From the NCBI GenBank assembly GCA_002404015.1, contig DHIW01000009.1, forward strand, positions 1 to 57,014: a DNA stretch of 57,014 nt, given 5' to 3'. Numbering within the stretch: position 1 is the stretch's first letter; every line of letters starts with the position of its first letter. The position numbers were made by a program, and so were the translations under genes. Source of the stretch: Chloroflexi bacterium UBA4736. Lineage in GTDB: Bacteria > Chloroflexota > Dormibacteria > Dormibacterales > Dormibacteraceae. Below the pieces are notes generated by a model that worked only from the letters and a program-made list of their open reading frames with translations, was not told the origin of the DNA and did no database searches. Shown piece by piece: positions 16,963-26,097 of this stretch.

Positions 16963-18534
16963 TCAGAGTGGCGGAGTCTCCGGGTACCCGGGGGCTCCGC
17001 GGACGCCGGCCTCGACGGCGGACATGACCGCCAGCACGACGTCCTCGCGCCAGTGGCGCCCGACCACCTGCACCCCGACCGGCAGGCCGGCGCTGTCGCG
17101 CTCCACCTGGGCCGCCGCCTTGTCCACCCGGTCTTTGCTGGGGGGACGGTCGGACTCCTCACCAGGTGCGACCCGGGTTACCGCCGCCACGCCGGCCGGC
17201 ATGCCCAGCATGTTGTAGAGCATCGAGTAGGAGGCGGCCGTGGTGAGCCAGTAGCTGGCCCCATGCGTCAGGGCCGGCAGCGCGTGGGGCGGGCAGATGA
17301 CCGCGTCGAAGCCACCCGCCAGCAGCCCGGCCACGAAGTCGGACCGGAAGCGGTTGGCACGCTCGAGCAGCAGCCAGAACTGGTCGGCGGTCAGCGGGCG
17401 CAGGGAACCGACCGTGGCCGCCAGCCGGGGATGGCCGAGAGCGGCCATCGCTGCCGCCAGAGGCCCGCGCACAAAGGTCGGTGTGCTGACGATCTGGATC
17501 AGCCCTTTGACCTGGGGGGTGAGCTCATCGCCCTTGACGAGCCGTCGCGAGGACTGGCCGCCGTCGGCCCCCAGCAGCCCGAAGAACATGTCCATGGCGT
17601 CCGACACGTCCGGCGGCGACCACTCGCTCACCTCGGCGCCAGCCGCTCGCAGCGCGCCCGCCGCCTCGCCGACGGCGCGCCGGACCGCCGGCGCGGCCGG
17701 GAAGAAACCGTCGTTCGCGTACATGGCGATGCGGAGGCGACCGACGTCCACCCGGGCGGGGTCCGGCCAGGGTACGGGCGGGATCGACCAGTCGAAGGCG
17801 TCCTGGCCGGGCGCGGCCAGCACCTCCATCGCCAGTCTCAGGTCCTCGACGCGACGCGCGATCGGACCCACCTGGTGGACGATGCCCTCGCCACCTGACG
17901 CGTAGCGGGCGGGGTTGTCCCGGCGGGTGAGCCGCCAAGAGGTCGGCTTCAGGCCCTGGATGCCGCAGAAATGGGCCGGCACCCGGATGCTGCCGCCGAT
18001 GTCGCCACCCAGTCCCAGGGGCGAGCCGCCGGCAGCGATGATGGCCCCCTCCCCGCCGCTGCTGCCGCCCGGCGTCCGGTCCAGGCTCCAGGGATTGTTG
18101 GCGCGGCCGTAGACCGGGTTGTCGCTCTCCGCGTAGAGCAGCAGCTGGGGCACGTTGGTGATCCCCAGCACGATCCCGCCCGCCTGGCGCAGCCGGGACA
18201 CCATTGGGCCGTCCTGGGCGGCCGGTTTGCCGCGCTGCTTGCGCAGTCCCCAGGTGCTGTCGTGACCGGCGACGTCGAACTGCTCTTTGATTGTGATCGG
18301 CACGCCGTGCAGGAGGCCTTTGGGCTCCTGCTCCCGGTCTGCCATTCGAGCCTCGCCCCGGGCCTGCTCGAACAGGCTCACTACGACGGCGTTGAGCCGG
18401 GGATTGACCTCCTCGATCCGCGCGATGTGCGCCTCGACGACCTCTGCGGAGGAGACATCGCGGGCCCGGATCCGCCGGGCCAGCTCGGCGGCCCCAAGGC
18501 CCGCCAGGGTGGTCTCGGAGCGCACATCGGTCAT
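16963..18534 (-). CDS. Amidase-signature hydrolase, FAAH-like
   Basis: A 523-residue amidase-signature enzyme. The Ser-cisSer-Lys triad is visible: Lys83 in PITIKEQFDV, Ser158 in RTPGGSSGGEGA and Ser182 in LGGDIGGSIRVPA. The GGSSGGEGA and GGDIGGSIR forms are closest to fatty-acid-amide-hydrolase-type members rather than GatA. It precedes a GMC oxidoreductase on the same strand with a 65-bp gap, so the two may be co-transcribed. Substrate not determinable. Confidence 0.88.
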   Translation of the reverse strand: MTDVRSETTLAGLGAAELARRIRARDVSSAEVVEAHIARIEEVNPRLNAVVVSLFEQARGEARMADREQEPKGLLHGVPITIKEQFDVAGHDSTWGLRKQRGKPAAQDGPMVSRLRQAGGIVLGITNVPQLLLYAESDNPVYGRANNPWSLDRTPGGSSGGEGAIIAAGGSPLGLGGDIGGSIRVPAHFCGIQGLKPTSWRLTRRDNPARYASGGEGIVHQVGPIARRVEDLRLAMEVLAAPGQDAFDWSIPPVPWPDPARVDVGRLRIAMYANDGFFPAAPAVRRAVGEAAGALRAAGAEVSEWSPPDVSDAMDMFFGLLGADGGQSSRRLVKGDELTPQVKGLIQIVSTPTFVRGPLAAAMAALGHPRLAATVGSLRPLTADQFWLLLERANRFRSDFVAGLLAGGFDAVICPPHALPALTHGASYWLTTAASYSMLYNMLGMPAGVAAVTRVAPGEESDRPPSKDRVDKAAAQVERDSAGLPVGVQVVGRHWREDVVLAVMSAVEAGVRGAPGYPETPPL

Positions 18535-18578
18535 GGGTGCGACGAGTATGAAGCCAGCCTCCCGACTACGCTGGAGGC

Positions 18579-19298
18579 GTGGACCTGGAACAGCTGCCGC
18601 CCCAGGCGCGGGCCCTGCTCAACGCCCTGTCCGCGGCAGTCCGCACCCGGGAGCCGGCCATCAGGGAGCGCGTGGAGCGGCTGCGGGAGGCCAACCCCGG
18701 CGCCACCACCGATGAGCTCGCCCACAAGCTGATCCGCTCCACCCGGATGCGGGTGGCGGCCACCGGCGCGGCGAGCGGCGCCACCGCCATCGCACCCGGC
18801 CTGGGCACGCTGGTGGCGCTGGGCACGGTCACCAGCCAGAGCCTGTATGCCCTCGAGCAGGAGACCGAGCTGGTGCTCGCCATCGCGATCCTCTACGGCC
18901 ACGAGCTGGCCGGTTCCGACGAGCGCATCCTGGAAGCCCTAGTGGTCGTCGGGATCGCCGGGGGTGCCGTGAAGCTGCGCGAGAACCTGCTCGTCGCCGG
19001 CGGCCAGCGGATGACGGTGGTGGCTTTCCGGCGCGTGCCCAGCGCCTTCCTGGCCAAGGCGGGCGGTCACGTCCTGACGCGGATCCTGGGTCGCCTGGCC
19101 ACCACCCGCGCGGTGACCACGGTGGTCAGGGTGGCGCCCATGGCGGTCGGCATGGCGGCGGGAGCCGGCTTCGACTGGTTCGCCGTGACCGCCCTGGGGC
19201 GGGCCGCCATCCGCTACTACGGCCCGGGCGGCCCAGCCTCCCGGGCGCCTGCCCTACCCGCCGCCGAAGATCGAGGCGACGTCGAACTCGGCCACTGA
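18579..19298 (+). CDS. EcsC-like hydrophobic protein, function unknown
   Basis: A 239-residue protein starting at GTG just after GGAGG. The first ~60 residues are helical and charged. A glycine/alanine-rich hydrophobic region follows (TGAASGATAIAPGLGTLVAL), then QETELVLAIAILYGHEL, which resembles EcsC-family proteins. A further hydrophobic segment is at about 195-215 (VAPMAVGMAAGAGFDWFAV). Its last 45 bases overlap tail-to-tail with the ligase gene on the other strand. Function unknown; the EcsC resemblance is by eye. Confidence 0.6.
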   Translation: MDLEQLPPQARALLNALSAAVRTREPAIRERVERLREANPGATTDELAHKLIRSTRMRVAATGAASGATAIAPGLGTLVALGTVTSQSLYALEQETELVLAIAILYGHELAGSDERILEALVVVGIAGGAVKLRENLLVAGGQRMTVVAFRRVPSAFLAKAGGHVLTRILGRLATTRAVTTVVRVAPMAVGMAAGAGFDWFAVTALGRAAIRYYGPGGPASRAPALPAAEDRGDVELGH

Positions 19299-20291
19299 GA
19301 CGATTTGGTCGAAGCGGCACTGCTCCGGCGGCTTGTCCGGCCGCCAGCGGACGAAGCCGGCGGCGTGCCGGAACCGCTCCCCGCTCTGCAGCTTGTCGAA
19401 GGTGACCTCGCAGACCAGCTCCGGGCGGACGAACTCCCAGTCGGTGTCCCTGCCCCGCGACCAGCGGCTTGGGCCACCCGGGGCGCGACCCATCATCTCC
19501 TCGGAGGGTTCCGATCGCAGGGGCTCCAGGCGCTCGAGGAGCTCGCGCTTCTCCTTGGCGCTGAACGAGGAGGTGTGGCCGACGTAGTGCATGGTGCGCT
19601 CGTCGTCGTACAGGCCCAGCAGCAGCGACCCCAGGGTCTTTCGATCGGAGGACCAGCGGAAACCGATCACAACGCAGTCCGCGGTCCGAACGTGCTTGAT
19701 CTTGACCCAGAGCCGCTTCCCGGGCACGTAGGGGCCGTCCCACGGCTTGGCGATCAGCCCATCAAGGCCGGCGCCCTCGAACTCGTCGAACCAGCGCTTC
19801 GCCACTTCGGGGTCACGCGTGTACGGTGTGAGATGGATCGGCGCCTCCGCGCCCTTTAGCACCTGCTCGAGGCGTTGGCGGCGCTCGCCGAGGGGCCAGC
19901 CCCGCAGGTCGTCGTCGCCGAGAGCCAGCAGGTCGAATGCGATGTAGACGGCGGGCGTGGTCTCGCTCAGCATCCGGATCCTCGATTCCGCCGGGTGGAT
20001 CCTCTGCTGGAGGGCGTCGAAGTCGAGCCCGTGGCTGCCCACGATCACCATCTCCCCGTCCAGGACCAGTGACCGCTCGGACAGCGTGCGGAAGGCCGGC
20101 GGCAGCTCGGGAAAGTAGCGCGTCATGGGGCGAGCGCCCCGGCTCACGAGCTCGACCTTGTCGCCGACGCGGTGGACGATGGTCCGGAAGCCGTCCCATT
20201 TCGGCTCGTACTCCCAGCCGTCGCCGGTGGGAATCTCCGGCTTCACAGCGGCCAGCATGGGCTCCATGTCGAGCGAGATCGGAGTCGCCAT
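19254..20291 (-). CDS. ligC: ATP-dependent DNA ligase, LigC-type
   Basis: A 345-residue nucleotidyltransferase ligase that seals DNA nicks using ATP. The adenylation motif is YEPKWDGFRTIVHR (the Lys is the AMP acceptor). Motif III/IIIa is around VYIAFDLLAL, motif IV is GLDGLIAKPWDGPY and motif V is LWVKIKH. The OB-fold domain follows (CVVIGFRWSS, LGSLLLGLYDD). It has no polymerase or nuclease domain, matching mycobacterial LigC rather than LigD. LigC enzymes back up excision repair or end joining. No Ku gene is seen in the window. Confidence 0.9.
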   Translation of the reverse strand: MATPISLDMEPMLAAVKPEIPTGDGWEYEPKWDGFRTIVHRVGDKVELVSRGARPMTRYFPELPPAFRTLSERSLVLDGEMVIVGSHGLDFDALQQRIHPAESRIRMLSETTPAVYIAFDLLALGDDDLRGWPLGERRQRLEQVLKGAEAPIHLTPYTRDPEVAKRWFDEFEGAGLDGLIAKPWDGPYVPGKRLWVKIKHVRTADCVVIGFRWSSDRKTLGSLLLGLYDDERTMHYVGHTSSFSAKEKRELLERLEPLRSEPSEEMMGRAPGGPSRWSRGRDTDWEFVRPELVCEVTFDKLQSGERFRHAAGFVRWRPDKPPEQCRFDQIVSVAEFDVASIFGGG

Positions 20292-20321
20292 GATCCCGGC
20301 AGCTTAGCCCGGCTCAGCCCC

Positions 20322-21914
20322 TCAGATGTTCCGACCCTGGGTGTCGCGGTAGTCCGGCCCCAGCCAGACCTGGCCGTGGCGCAGCACCGGCGCCGGCCCC
20401 TTCCAGATGTAGATCCGGGTGCCGTCCGCCAGCTTGGCCGAGGTCAGTCGCTCGGGGTCCGCCACCAGCCCGTCCACGACCTGGCTATCGAGGAACAGGA
20501 AGGTGCGGGCCACGACCGGGAAGGCGAGCGGCGATGCCCGGTCCAGTCGGCCCGGCTCGTAGACGTCTCCGAAGATCTCGCCCGGCCGGCCCTTGAGATC
20601 CCTGGCCAGGGCGACCCGGTGGTAGGCAGGCAGGTAGACCTGGGCGGTGCGGTAGGACCCGATCGCGTAGACGTCGGTGATCAGGACGGTCGACGCCGGG
20701 TCCTCCGCGCTGACCAGGGCCACCGTCTGGGCCACCACCTGGTCGTGCAGGCTGAGCTGGGACGCCAGCGAGTAGTGCAGCGGGAGGAGGAAGGTCAGGC
20801 AGTTGACCGCCAGGGCGACCCCGACGATGGAGCCGGCCAGGCGGGGGCGTCCGAGGACCCGGCAGGCGGCCAGGGCGGCCGGGCCCGCCATCAGGAACAG
20901 CGCTGGTGTGAACAGCTGGACGTACACGACCTGCCCGATGTGGACGAGCAGGAATGTCAGCAGCGCGGGTGCCGTCCAGACCAGGCAGAAGCGGGCCCAG
21001 CCGGCGGGCAGGTCGAGGACACGGCCCAAGCGAGGCGCCACTCCCAGGCCGAACAGGGCGATCACCGCGAAGGCTCCCAGGTCCCAGACGAGGCCCAGCA
21101 GGACGGCACCGCTCGTGGTGTCCAGCCCGGCCAGCCCGGCGCGCCAGACCGCGGTCCCGGTAGTCACGGAGCCGCCCAGCTGGAGCGCCGCCTGGAGGTA
21201 GCGGCCTGGCCCGCCGGCCAGGACCAGGAGAGGGACAACCCAGGCGGCGGTCAGGAGGCCGGAGCCGGAGCCGGCCGCCAGCAGCGCGCGCCTCGAGCCC
21301 AGTTTCCAGAGGGCGGCCAGGACGAGGGGCGAAAGCAGCACCGCCGTGCTGGGCCGAAAGGCGCCGGCCAGCGCCAGGGTGATCCCAGCCGGGAGCGCGG
21401 CCGCCGCTCGCCCGTTCCAGCAGCGCCAGGCCGCCCAGGCCACCCCCAGCGCGAGCGCCGGTTCGAGGGCGTACGTGTTGGCGGCCTCGCCGTAGTACCA
21501 GAAGAGCGGGCTCAGAGCCAAAGCCAGCCCTGCCACCAGGCCCGCCCAGGCCCCGAACAGCTCGCGGGCGAAGAGGTAGGCGATTACGACACCGGCGCAC
21601 TCGCCCGCGATGGAGATCGTCACCAGCGCGGCGTTGGCGTTTCCGAGAGGTGGCTCCAGGAGGCGGCCGAGGGCAACATACACGAGGTAGCCGGGCGGGT
21701 GGGGCTGGTGGTGGATGACGTCGAAATGGTCGATTCCGAGCGCGAACTGGTCGGCGTCCCAGTTCAGCAGGTACCGCGTCCGAAACGGCAGCCGGGTCAG
21801 CAGGACGAGTCCGGCCAGCGCGCTCGGAAGCAGTGCGGCCCGCCACGCGAGCGGGAGCCCCAGCGCAAAGGAAAGGCGGCCGGGGGTCGCCCGGCCGCCC
21901 GCCTCGGATACCAC
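20322..21914 (-). CDS. GT-C-fold membrane glycosyltransferase-like protein
   Basis: A 530-residue membrane protein with about 10-12 helices and a hydrophilic C-terminal ~130 residues. The first periplasmic loop holds LNWDADQFALGIDHFD and HHQPHPPGYLVYVALG, an acidic-plus-His/Pro pattern typical of GT39/DUF2723-like polyprenyl-phosphate-dependent glycosyltransferases. No adjacent glycan genes indicate the acceptor. Gene order places it just downstream of a small membrane-protein gene on the same strand. Confidence 0.65.
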   Translation of the reverse strand: MVSEAGGRATPGRLSFALGLPLAWRAALLPSALAGLVLLTRLPFRTRYLLNWDADQFALGIDHFDVIHHQPHPPGYLVYVALGRLLEPPLGNANAALVTISIAGECAGVVIAYLFARELFGAWAGLVAGLALALSPLFWYYGEAANTYALEPALALGVAWAAWRCWNGRAAAALPAGITLALAGAFRPSTAVLLSPLVLAALWKLGSRRALLAAGSGSGLLTAAWVVPLLVLAGGPGRYLQAALQLGGSVTTGTAVWRAGLAGLDTTSGAVLLGLVWDLGAFAVIALFGLGVAPRLGRVLDLPAGWARFCLVWTAPALLTFLLVHIGQVVYVQLFTPALFLMAGPAALAACRVLGRPRLAGSIVGVALAVNCLTFLLPLHYSLASQLSLHDQVVAQTVALVSAEDPASTVLITDVYAIGSYRTAQVYLPAYHRVALARDLKGRPGEIFGDVYEPGRLDRASPLAFPVVARTFLFLDSQVVDGLVADPERLTSAKLADGTRIYIWKGPAPVLRHGQVWLGPDYRDTQGRNI

Positions 21915-21934
21915 CTCTGTCGAGGGCTTCCTGC

Positions 21935-22195
21935 CTAGGAGTGCGTGGTCACGTTGAGCGTCGGGCCAGCGCCGAACCAGTGCCAGAAGCTGAAGCCGCC
22001 GTAGATGAGGAAGAGGATCACGAGGACCGCGAGGATCACGAACGCCAGCGCCGCGGCGCCGCCGCCACCAGTGCTCCCGCTCTCGACGACCTCACCACCG
22101 GCCGGCCCGTAATAGCGCCGATAGGTGTAGCCCCCGCCGCCGACGGCGACGAGGAGCAGGACGACGATCAGGACGATCAGTAAAAGTGTTCCCAA
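21935..22195 (-). CDS. Small two-helix membrane protein
   Basis: An 86-residue protein with two hydrophobic helices (about 2-18 and 47-66) separated by a glycine-rich loop with tyrosines (GGGYTYRRYYGPAGG). The start is TTG, set by GGAGG ten bases upstream and by a strong promoter. The downstream GT-C gene follows 20 bases after the stop, suggesting an operon. Function unknown. Confidence 0.6.
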   Translation of the reverse strand: MGTLLLIVLIVVLLLVAVGGGGYTYRRYYGPAGGEVVESGSTGGGGAAALAFVILAVLVILFLIYGGFSFWHWFGAGPTLNVTTHS

Positions 22196-22229
22196 AGTTT
22201 GAATGCCTCCGTATGGATGGGTTAGTCAC

Positions 22230-22258
22230 AAGATAGTGGCTGTCGCACAATCTGTCAA
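22230..22258 (-). promoter_or_regulatory. Strong sigma-70-type promoter of the small membrane protein gene
   Basis: On the minus strand TTGACA (22258-22253), a 17-base spacer and TATCTT (22235-22230). A start near 22223 gives a short leader containing GGAGG before the TTG codon. Confidence 0.7.
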
Positions 22259-22328
22259 CTGCGCTATCACGTTTACTGAGGCACTGGTAGGAGGCGCAAA
22301 ACCTGGAAAACCGTACTCTATCCAGATG

Positions 22329-22448
22329 TTGTGGATTGCATCGTTGTGTGCTACCATATCCACGCGCCATAAGGCGCTCCCTAATCGAACTCTACGCCCC
22401 CCACCCCAGCCTGGGAAGTCCGTTGTCGAACGGGCTTCCCTTTTATTT
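22329..22448 (+). ncRNA. Candidate small RNA with own promoter and terminator
   Basis: Between two minus-strand genes, the plus strand has TTGTGG (22329-22334), a 17-base spacer and an extended -10 TGCTACCAT ending at 22357. The predicted start is about 22365. About 80 bases later a 12-bp terminator stem (22413-22424 with 22429-22440, loop gtcg) is followed by ttttattt. The transcript has a 5' hairpin cgccATAAggcg and no convincing ORF. The rest of the gap (22259-22328) shows nothing further. Confidence 0.45.
22413..22448 (+). terminator. Intrinsic terminator, plus strand
   Basis: Twelve paired bases with one G-U, tetraloop gtcg, then ttttattt. The T-tract is on the plus strand only, so it serves a plus-strand transcript, not the minus-strand GH13 gene. 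Confidence 0.8.
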
Positions 22449-22468
22449 GAGGTCCAGCACCGCGAGGT

Positions 22469-24181
22469 TCACCGCCGCGCCACCTCAAGCCAGAGCACCT
22501 GGTAGGGGGCCAGCCGCAGTCCCGAGCCGGGGTCGAAGCGGTTGCCGCTGATCAGGTCATCCCACTCCCCCGCTCCTCCCGCCGGCCATTCCCCCGCGGC
22601 AGCCCGCGGCATGTCGGTGAGGTTGTGGAGCGTGACCAGGGTCTGCCCGTCCCGGGGGCCCCGGGCGAGGGCGAAGATGCCGCGGCCGGCCTCCAGCACC
22701 CGCTGCCCGGAGCGAGGATGAAAGGCCGCCTGGCGCCGGCGGACCTCGAGCAGCCGGGCGTACCGCGCGAAGACCTGAGCCTCCCTCGAGGCGCTATCGG
22801 CCAGCCTCGACTCCACCTCGGCCAGCTCAAGGCGCTGGTGGTTGAGATCTCGCTTCCAGCCTGATCGCGCGAAGCCCGCGTGGTCGTTGGGGGAACCGAA
22901 GAGGCTGTGGACGTAGATGCCGGGAACGCCCGCCAGGGCCAGCATGATGGCCTGCGAGCAGATGAAGCGATCGAGCTTCGTCAACCAGGCTTCGCCGCCG
23001 TCATCGGGGTCCGAGAGAGCGTCGAAGAAGGTCGTGTTGAGCTCGTACGGACTCAGGCTGCCATCGGGGTTGGCCTTGTCCGAGACCTGCCCCCCGTGGG
23101 CCAGCACCTGGCGGGCCAGGCTGTCGATCTCCGCCACCGAGAGGAGATCGCGGGCGGGGACCACGCCGATCCCGTCATGGGAGGCCAGGAAGTTGAAGAA
23201 GGCGGTCCGCTCAGAGGGGAGGCTAAGGCTGCTGGCCCAGGCGGCCAGCCGGGCGGCGTCGCCGCGGGCGAACGCGTCAAGGGCGAGCGGCGCCAGGGGG
23301 AACTGGTAGACCATTTGGGCTTCGTCGCGCCCATCGCCGAAGTAGCTGACGTTGTCGCGGTGCGGCACGTTGGTCTCAGTGACGATCTGGACCTCCGGCG
23401 CGACTTCGTCGAGCACGTCGCGGAAGAGCTTGACCAGCTGGTGGGTCTGGGGCAGGTGGACGCAGGAGGTGCCCGCCTGCTTCCACAGATAGGCAACGGC
23501 GTCCATGCGCAGCAGGTCGGCGCCGCGCTCGATGTAGCTGAGCATGACGTCCAGCATCCGCAGCAGGACATCCGGGTTGCTGTAGTCGAGGTCGACCTGG
23601 TCGGCGCCGAACGTGGTCCAGACCCAGCGTTCTCCGAGCGCGGTCTCGAAACGGGTCAGCAGCGGCGACGTCCGGGGCCGGGTCACCATCGACAGGTCCG
23701 TCGCCGGATCGACCGTGATGAAGAAGTCACGGAAGGGCGCCTCCCCCCGCAGGAAGCCCTGGAACCAGGCGCTCTCCGCCGACACGTGGTTGAGGACGAA
23801 GTCGAACATGAGCCGGAAGTCCGCATGCAGGGCTCCGACGTCCGCCCAGGTGCCGAGGCCGGGCTGCACCGCCAGGTAGTCCTTCACGGAGAAGCCGTAG
23901 TCGCTCGAGTAAGGGAAGAACGGTAGGAGGTGGATGCCGGAGAGGCGGCCCTCGAGATGACGCACCGCGAACTCTCGGAGCGCGGCCAGCGGGGCCCTCT
24001 CTCCGCCCAGCAGGGTGTCGCCGTAGGTGATCAGCAACGCGTCATTGCCCGCGCTGCTGCGCTTCGCACGTTTCCGGCCCGCCAGCCTCGGCCGGAACCG
24101 GTCCAGCAGTCCCTCCAGCTCCACCGCCGCCCGCTCGCCTTGAAGAGGCCCGTAGAGGTCCAGCAGCCGGTCGCGGCGCAT
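22469..24181 (-). CDS. GH13 subfamily 18 sugar phosphorylase (glucosylglycerate/sucrose phosphorylase-like)
   Basis: A 570-residue alpha-amylase-fold enzyme that would phosphorolyse an alpha-glucoside to glucose 1-phosphate. Motifs are GIHLLPFFPYSSDYGFSVKD, FDFVLNHVSAES, LLRMDAVAYLWKQAGTSC (nucleophile Asp), VTETNVPHRDNVSYFGDG (acid/base Glu) and LASHDGIGVVP (transition-state Asp). Length and the GTSCVHLPQTHQLVKLFRD segment fit glucosylglycerate phosphorylases better than sucrose phosphorylases (about 490-510 residues), but substrate is not proven. It may link compatible-solute turnover to central metabolism. Confidence 0.82.
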   Translation of the reverse strand: MRRDRLLDLYGPLQGERAAVELEGLLDRFRPRLAGRKRAKRSSAGNDALLITYGDTLLGGERAPLAALREFAVRHLEGRLSGIHLLPFFPYSSDYGFSVKDYLAVQPGLGTWADVGALHADFRLMFDFVLNHVSAESAWFQGFLRGEAPFRDFFITVDPATDLSMVTRPRTSPLLTRFETALGERWVWTTFGADQVDLDYSNPDVLLRMLDVMLSYIERGADLLRMDAVAYLWKQAGTSCVHLPQTHQLVKLFRDVLDEVAPEVQIVTETNVPHRDNVSYFGDGRDEAQMVYQFPLAPLALDAFARGDAARLAAWASSLSLPSERTAFFNFLASHDGIGVVPARDLLSVAEIDSLARQVLAHGGQVSDKANPDGSLSPYELNTTFFDALSDPDDGGEAWLTKLDRFICSQAIMLALAGVPGIYVHSLFGSPNDHAGFARSGWKRDLNHQRLELAEVESRLADSASREAQVFARYARLLEVRRRQAAFHPRSGQRVLEAGRGIFALARGPRDGQTLVTLHNLTDMPRAAAGEWPAGGAGEWDDLISGNRFDPGSGLRLAPYQVLWLEVARR

Positions 24182-24207
24182 CGACCGAGTTATGCCCGGT
24201 CGCCGGC

Positions 24208-24624
24208 CTAGAACCCGCGGACCCGCTCGGGGCGGATGCGCACGGCCACCGGGTACTTGGCGCCAAAGGCCTCGAGTGACCCGCTCACCCGCCGCATGCG
24301 CTCGCCGTACTTGGCCACGTAGTCCGCCACAGCGTCCGGTGCGGGTGCATCAGGCAGGATCCGCGCCTCGCCGGTGATCACTACGATCGCACCGCCCTCG
24401 TGACTGTCGAGATTCAGGCTCACCCGCGGGTTGCGGCTCAGGTGTCGGAGCCGCCGGGCGTCGGATCGGTTGTACACCAGGATCTCGTCGCCATCTGTGA
24501 TGAACCAGACCGGATTCGGCTGCGGAGTGCCATCCTGGCCGACCGTTGTCAGCCAGCCGACCACCGCCTCCTCGAGCCGGGCTTGCACCCGGCGCCCGAA
24601 GTCTGAGTCAGGCAGCCATCCCAC
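24208..24624 (-). CDS. PPOX-class (F420-dependent type) oxidoreductase
   Basis: A 138-residue split-barrel flavin/deazaflavin-binding protein. The pattern VVGWLTTVGQDGTPQPNPVW, then DEILVYNRSDARRLRHLSRN and VSLNLDSHEGGAIVVITGEA, is typical of the small PPOX proteins that bind coenzyme F420 in GC-rich bacteria. It probably acts as a reductase or biliverdin/menaquinone-type oxidoreductase; substrate unknown. It lies between the GH13 gene and a tRNA. Confidence 0.78.
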   Translation of the reverse strand: MGWLPDSDFGRRVQARLEEAVVGWLTTVGQDGTPQPNPVWFITDGDEILVYNRSDARRLRHLSRNPRVSLNLDSHEGGAIVVITGEARILPDAPAPDAVADYVAKYGERMRRVSGSLEAFGAKYPVAVRIRPERVRGF

Positions 24625-24689
24625 GTGTGTCAGGTTACCGACAGGGCTCGGCCAACCATCGGCTCAGTTTGGCAAAGCGAACGGGCTGG

Positions 24690-24763
24690 TCGGGCGGGCG
24701 AGATTCGAACTCGCGATCTCCTGCTCCCAAAGCAGGCGCTTTGCCGGGCTAAGCCACCGCCCG
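24690..24763 (-). tRNA. tRNA-Pro (UGG anticodon)
   Basis: The minus strand folds as a standard cloverleaf: acceptor CGGGCGG paired with CCGCCCG, anticodon loop TTTGGGA with anticodon TGG flanked by CCTGC/GCAGG, and a T-loop TTCGAAT. CCA is not encoded. Confidence 0.95.
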
Positions 24764-24800
24764 ATACCGCCGTCCATTATCCCGAACCCCTGCGCCGGCC

Positions 24801-25388
24801 TCAGAGCGGTTCGGTCAGGGCTCCGCTGTCGATCAGGCGCCTGACCGCGCGCGTCCGGTGGCTGAACCGATGCTTGGCCTCGCGGCCCATCTGGGCGTAG
24901 GTCTGGCCCAGCTCGGGGACCAGGAATACGGGGTCGTAGCCGAAGCCCCCCTCCCCCACCGGCTCCGGCACGATCTCGCCCTCCACCTCGCCCGCGAACG
25001 TCCGGGTCGGCCGCCCGGGGACGGCCAGTGCGACCCAGCAGACAAAGCGCGCCCGCCACGGCCGGGGCTGCCCGGCCAGGCGCTGGGCGAGGATCGCCAG
25101 TCTCTCGGGCTGGGTTGGCGCCACGCGCGCCGAGTGGAGGCCGGGAAAGCCACCTAGCCCTTCGACCTCCAACCCGCTGTCGTCGCCCAGGGCGGGCAAC
25201 CCGCTGGCGGCCGCCGCCGCCTCTGCCTTCAGCCGAGCGTTCGCTTCGTAGGTGGCGCCCGTCTCTGCGACGCCCGTGTCACAGGGGATCAGCACCCAGC
25301 CGAGGCCGGCCAGGAGGTCCTCGTACTCGGCCAGCTTGCCGGGGTTGCCGGTCGCGATCGCCAGGCGGCGCTCAGACGAGTCCGGCAA
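24801..25388 (-). CDS. rdgB: XTP/dITP diphosphatase
   Basis: A 195-residue Ham1-type house-cleaning enzyme that hydrolyses ITP, dITP and XTP to monophosphates. It has [16 protein letters not shown] at the N terminus, [20 protein letters not shown] and [14 protein letters not shown], and its length is normal. The start overlaps the end of rph by 17 bases, the common rph-rdgB arrangement. Confidence 0.93.
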   Translation of the reverse strand: MPDSSERRLAIATGNPGKLAEYEDLLAGLGWVLIPCDTGVAETGATYEANARLKAEAAAAASGLPALGDDSGLEVEGLGGFPGLHSARVAPTQPERLAILAQRLAGQPRPWRARFVCWVALAVPGRPTRTFAGEVEGEIVPEPVGEGGFGYDPVFLVPELGQTYAQMGREAKHRFSHRTRAVRRLIDSGALTEPL

Positions 25389-26097
25389 GCGCCCGTTTCT
25401 GGTGGGTCACCAGCTCGCGGATGCCCTTCTCGGCCAGGCCCAGCATGGCGTCGAGCTCGGTGCGCGAGTAGGCGCCGTGCTCCGCCGTGGCCTGGAGCTC
25501 CACCAGGCTGCCGTCCTCGAACATCACGCAGTTGAGGTCGGTCCCGGCCTGGAAGTCCTCGGTGTAGTCCAGGTCAAGGCGCGGCTCGCCGTCGACGATC
25601 CCGCAGCTGACCGCCGCCAGGTATGAGCGCACCGGCAGCTCGGAGATCATCCGAGCCTCCTTCATCCGCTTCAGCGCCATGTAGAGCGCGACAAAAGCGC
25701 CTGTCACAGAGGCCGTCCGCGTTCCACCGTCCGCCTGCAGCACGTCACAGTCGAGCGTGATGGTGCGCTCGCCGATCGGCTTCATGTCGATGGCGGCCCG
25801 CAGCGACCGGCCGATCAGGCGCTGGATCTCGTGCGTGCGCCCTCCGATCCGGCCGGTCGTGGCCTCCCGCTGGCCACGGTCGTGGGTGGAGCGCGGCAGC
25901 ATCGAGTACTCGGCGGTGATCCAGCCCCGGCCCGTCCCGCGGCGATGGCCGGGCACTCTGTCCTCGACGGAGGCCGTGACCCAGACCCGGGTCCGCCCCA
26001 TCTCGATCAGGCAGGAGCCCTCGGCGTGCACGTTGACGCCAAGCTCGAGCTTCACCGGCCGCAGCTGGTCCGGTGCTCGGCCGTCCGGTCGTGGCAT
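25372..26097 (-). CDS. rph: Ribonuclease PH
   Basis: A 241-residue phosphorolytic 3'-exoribonuclease that trims tRNA 3' ends. It begins [14 protein letters not shown], has [20 protein letters not shown] and [10 protein letters not shown], and the catalytic-core [20 protein letters not shown]. The ATG overlaps, as TGATG, the stop of a 14-codon micro-ORF in the upstream repeat. It is followed by rdgB. Confidence 0.95.
   Translation of the reverse strand: MPRPDGRAPDQLRPVKLELGVNVHAEGSCLIEMGRTRVWVTASVEDRVPGHRRGTGRGWITAEYSMLPRSTHDRGQREATTGRIGGRTHEIQRLIGRSLRAAIDMKPIGERTITLDCDVLQADGGTRTASVTGAFVALYMALKRMKEARMISELPVRSYLAAVSCGIVDGEPRLDLDYTEDFQAGTDLNCVMFEDGSLVELQATAEHGAYSRTELDAMLGLAEKGIRELVTHQKRALAGLV

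Noticed and set aside
18579..20291. Misassembly at the 45-base tail-to-tail overlap of the EcsC-like and ligase genes
   Set aside because: Both C termini look natural and such overlaps are common in compact genomes.
20172..21938. 588-codon forward open frame opposite the GT-C gene
   Set aside because: Low-complexity Arg/Gly/Gln-rich shadow produced by high GC opposite a convincing membrane-protein gene.
22203..22505. 100-codon forward frame across the gap and GH13 3' end
   Set aside because: Runs through the terminator hairpin and into the antisense of the GH13 gene; no Shine-Dalgarno and no protein-like character.
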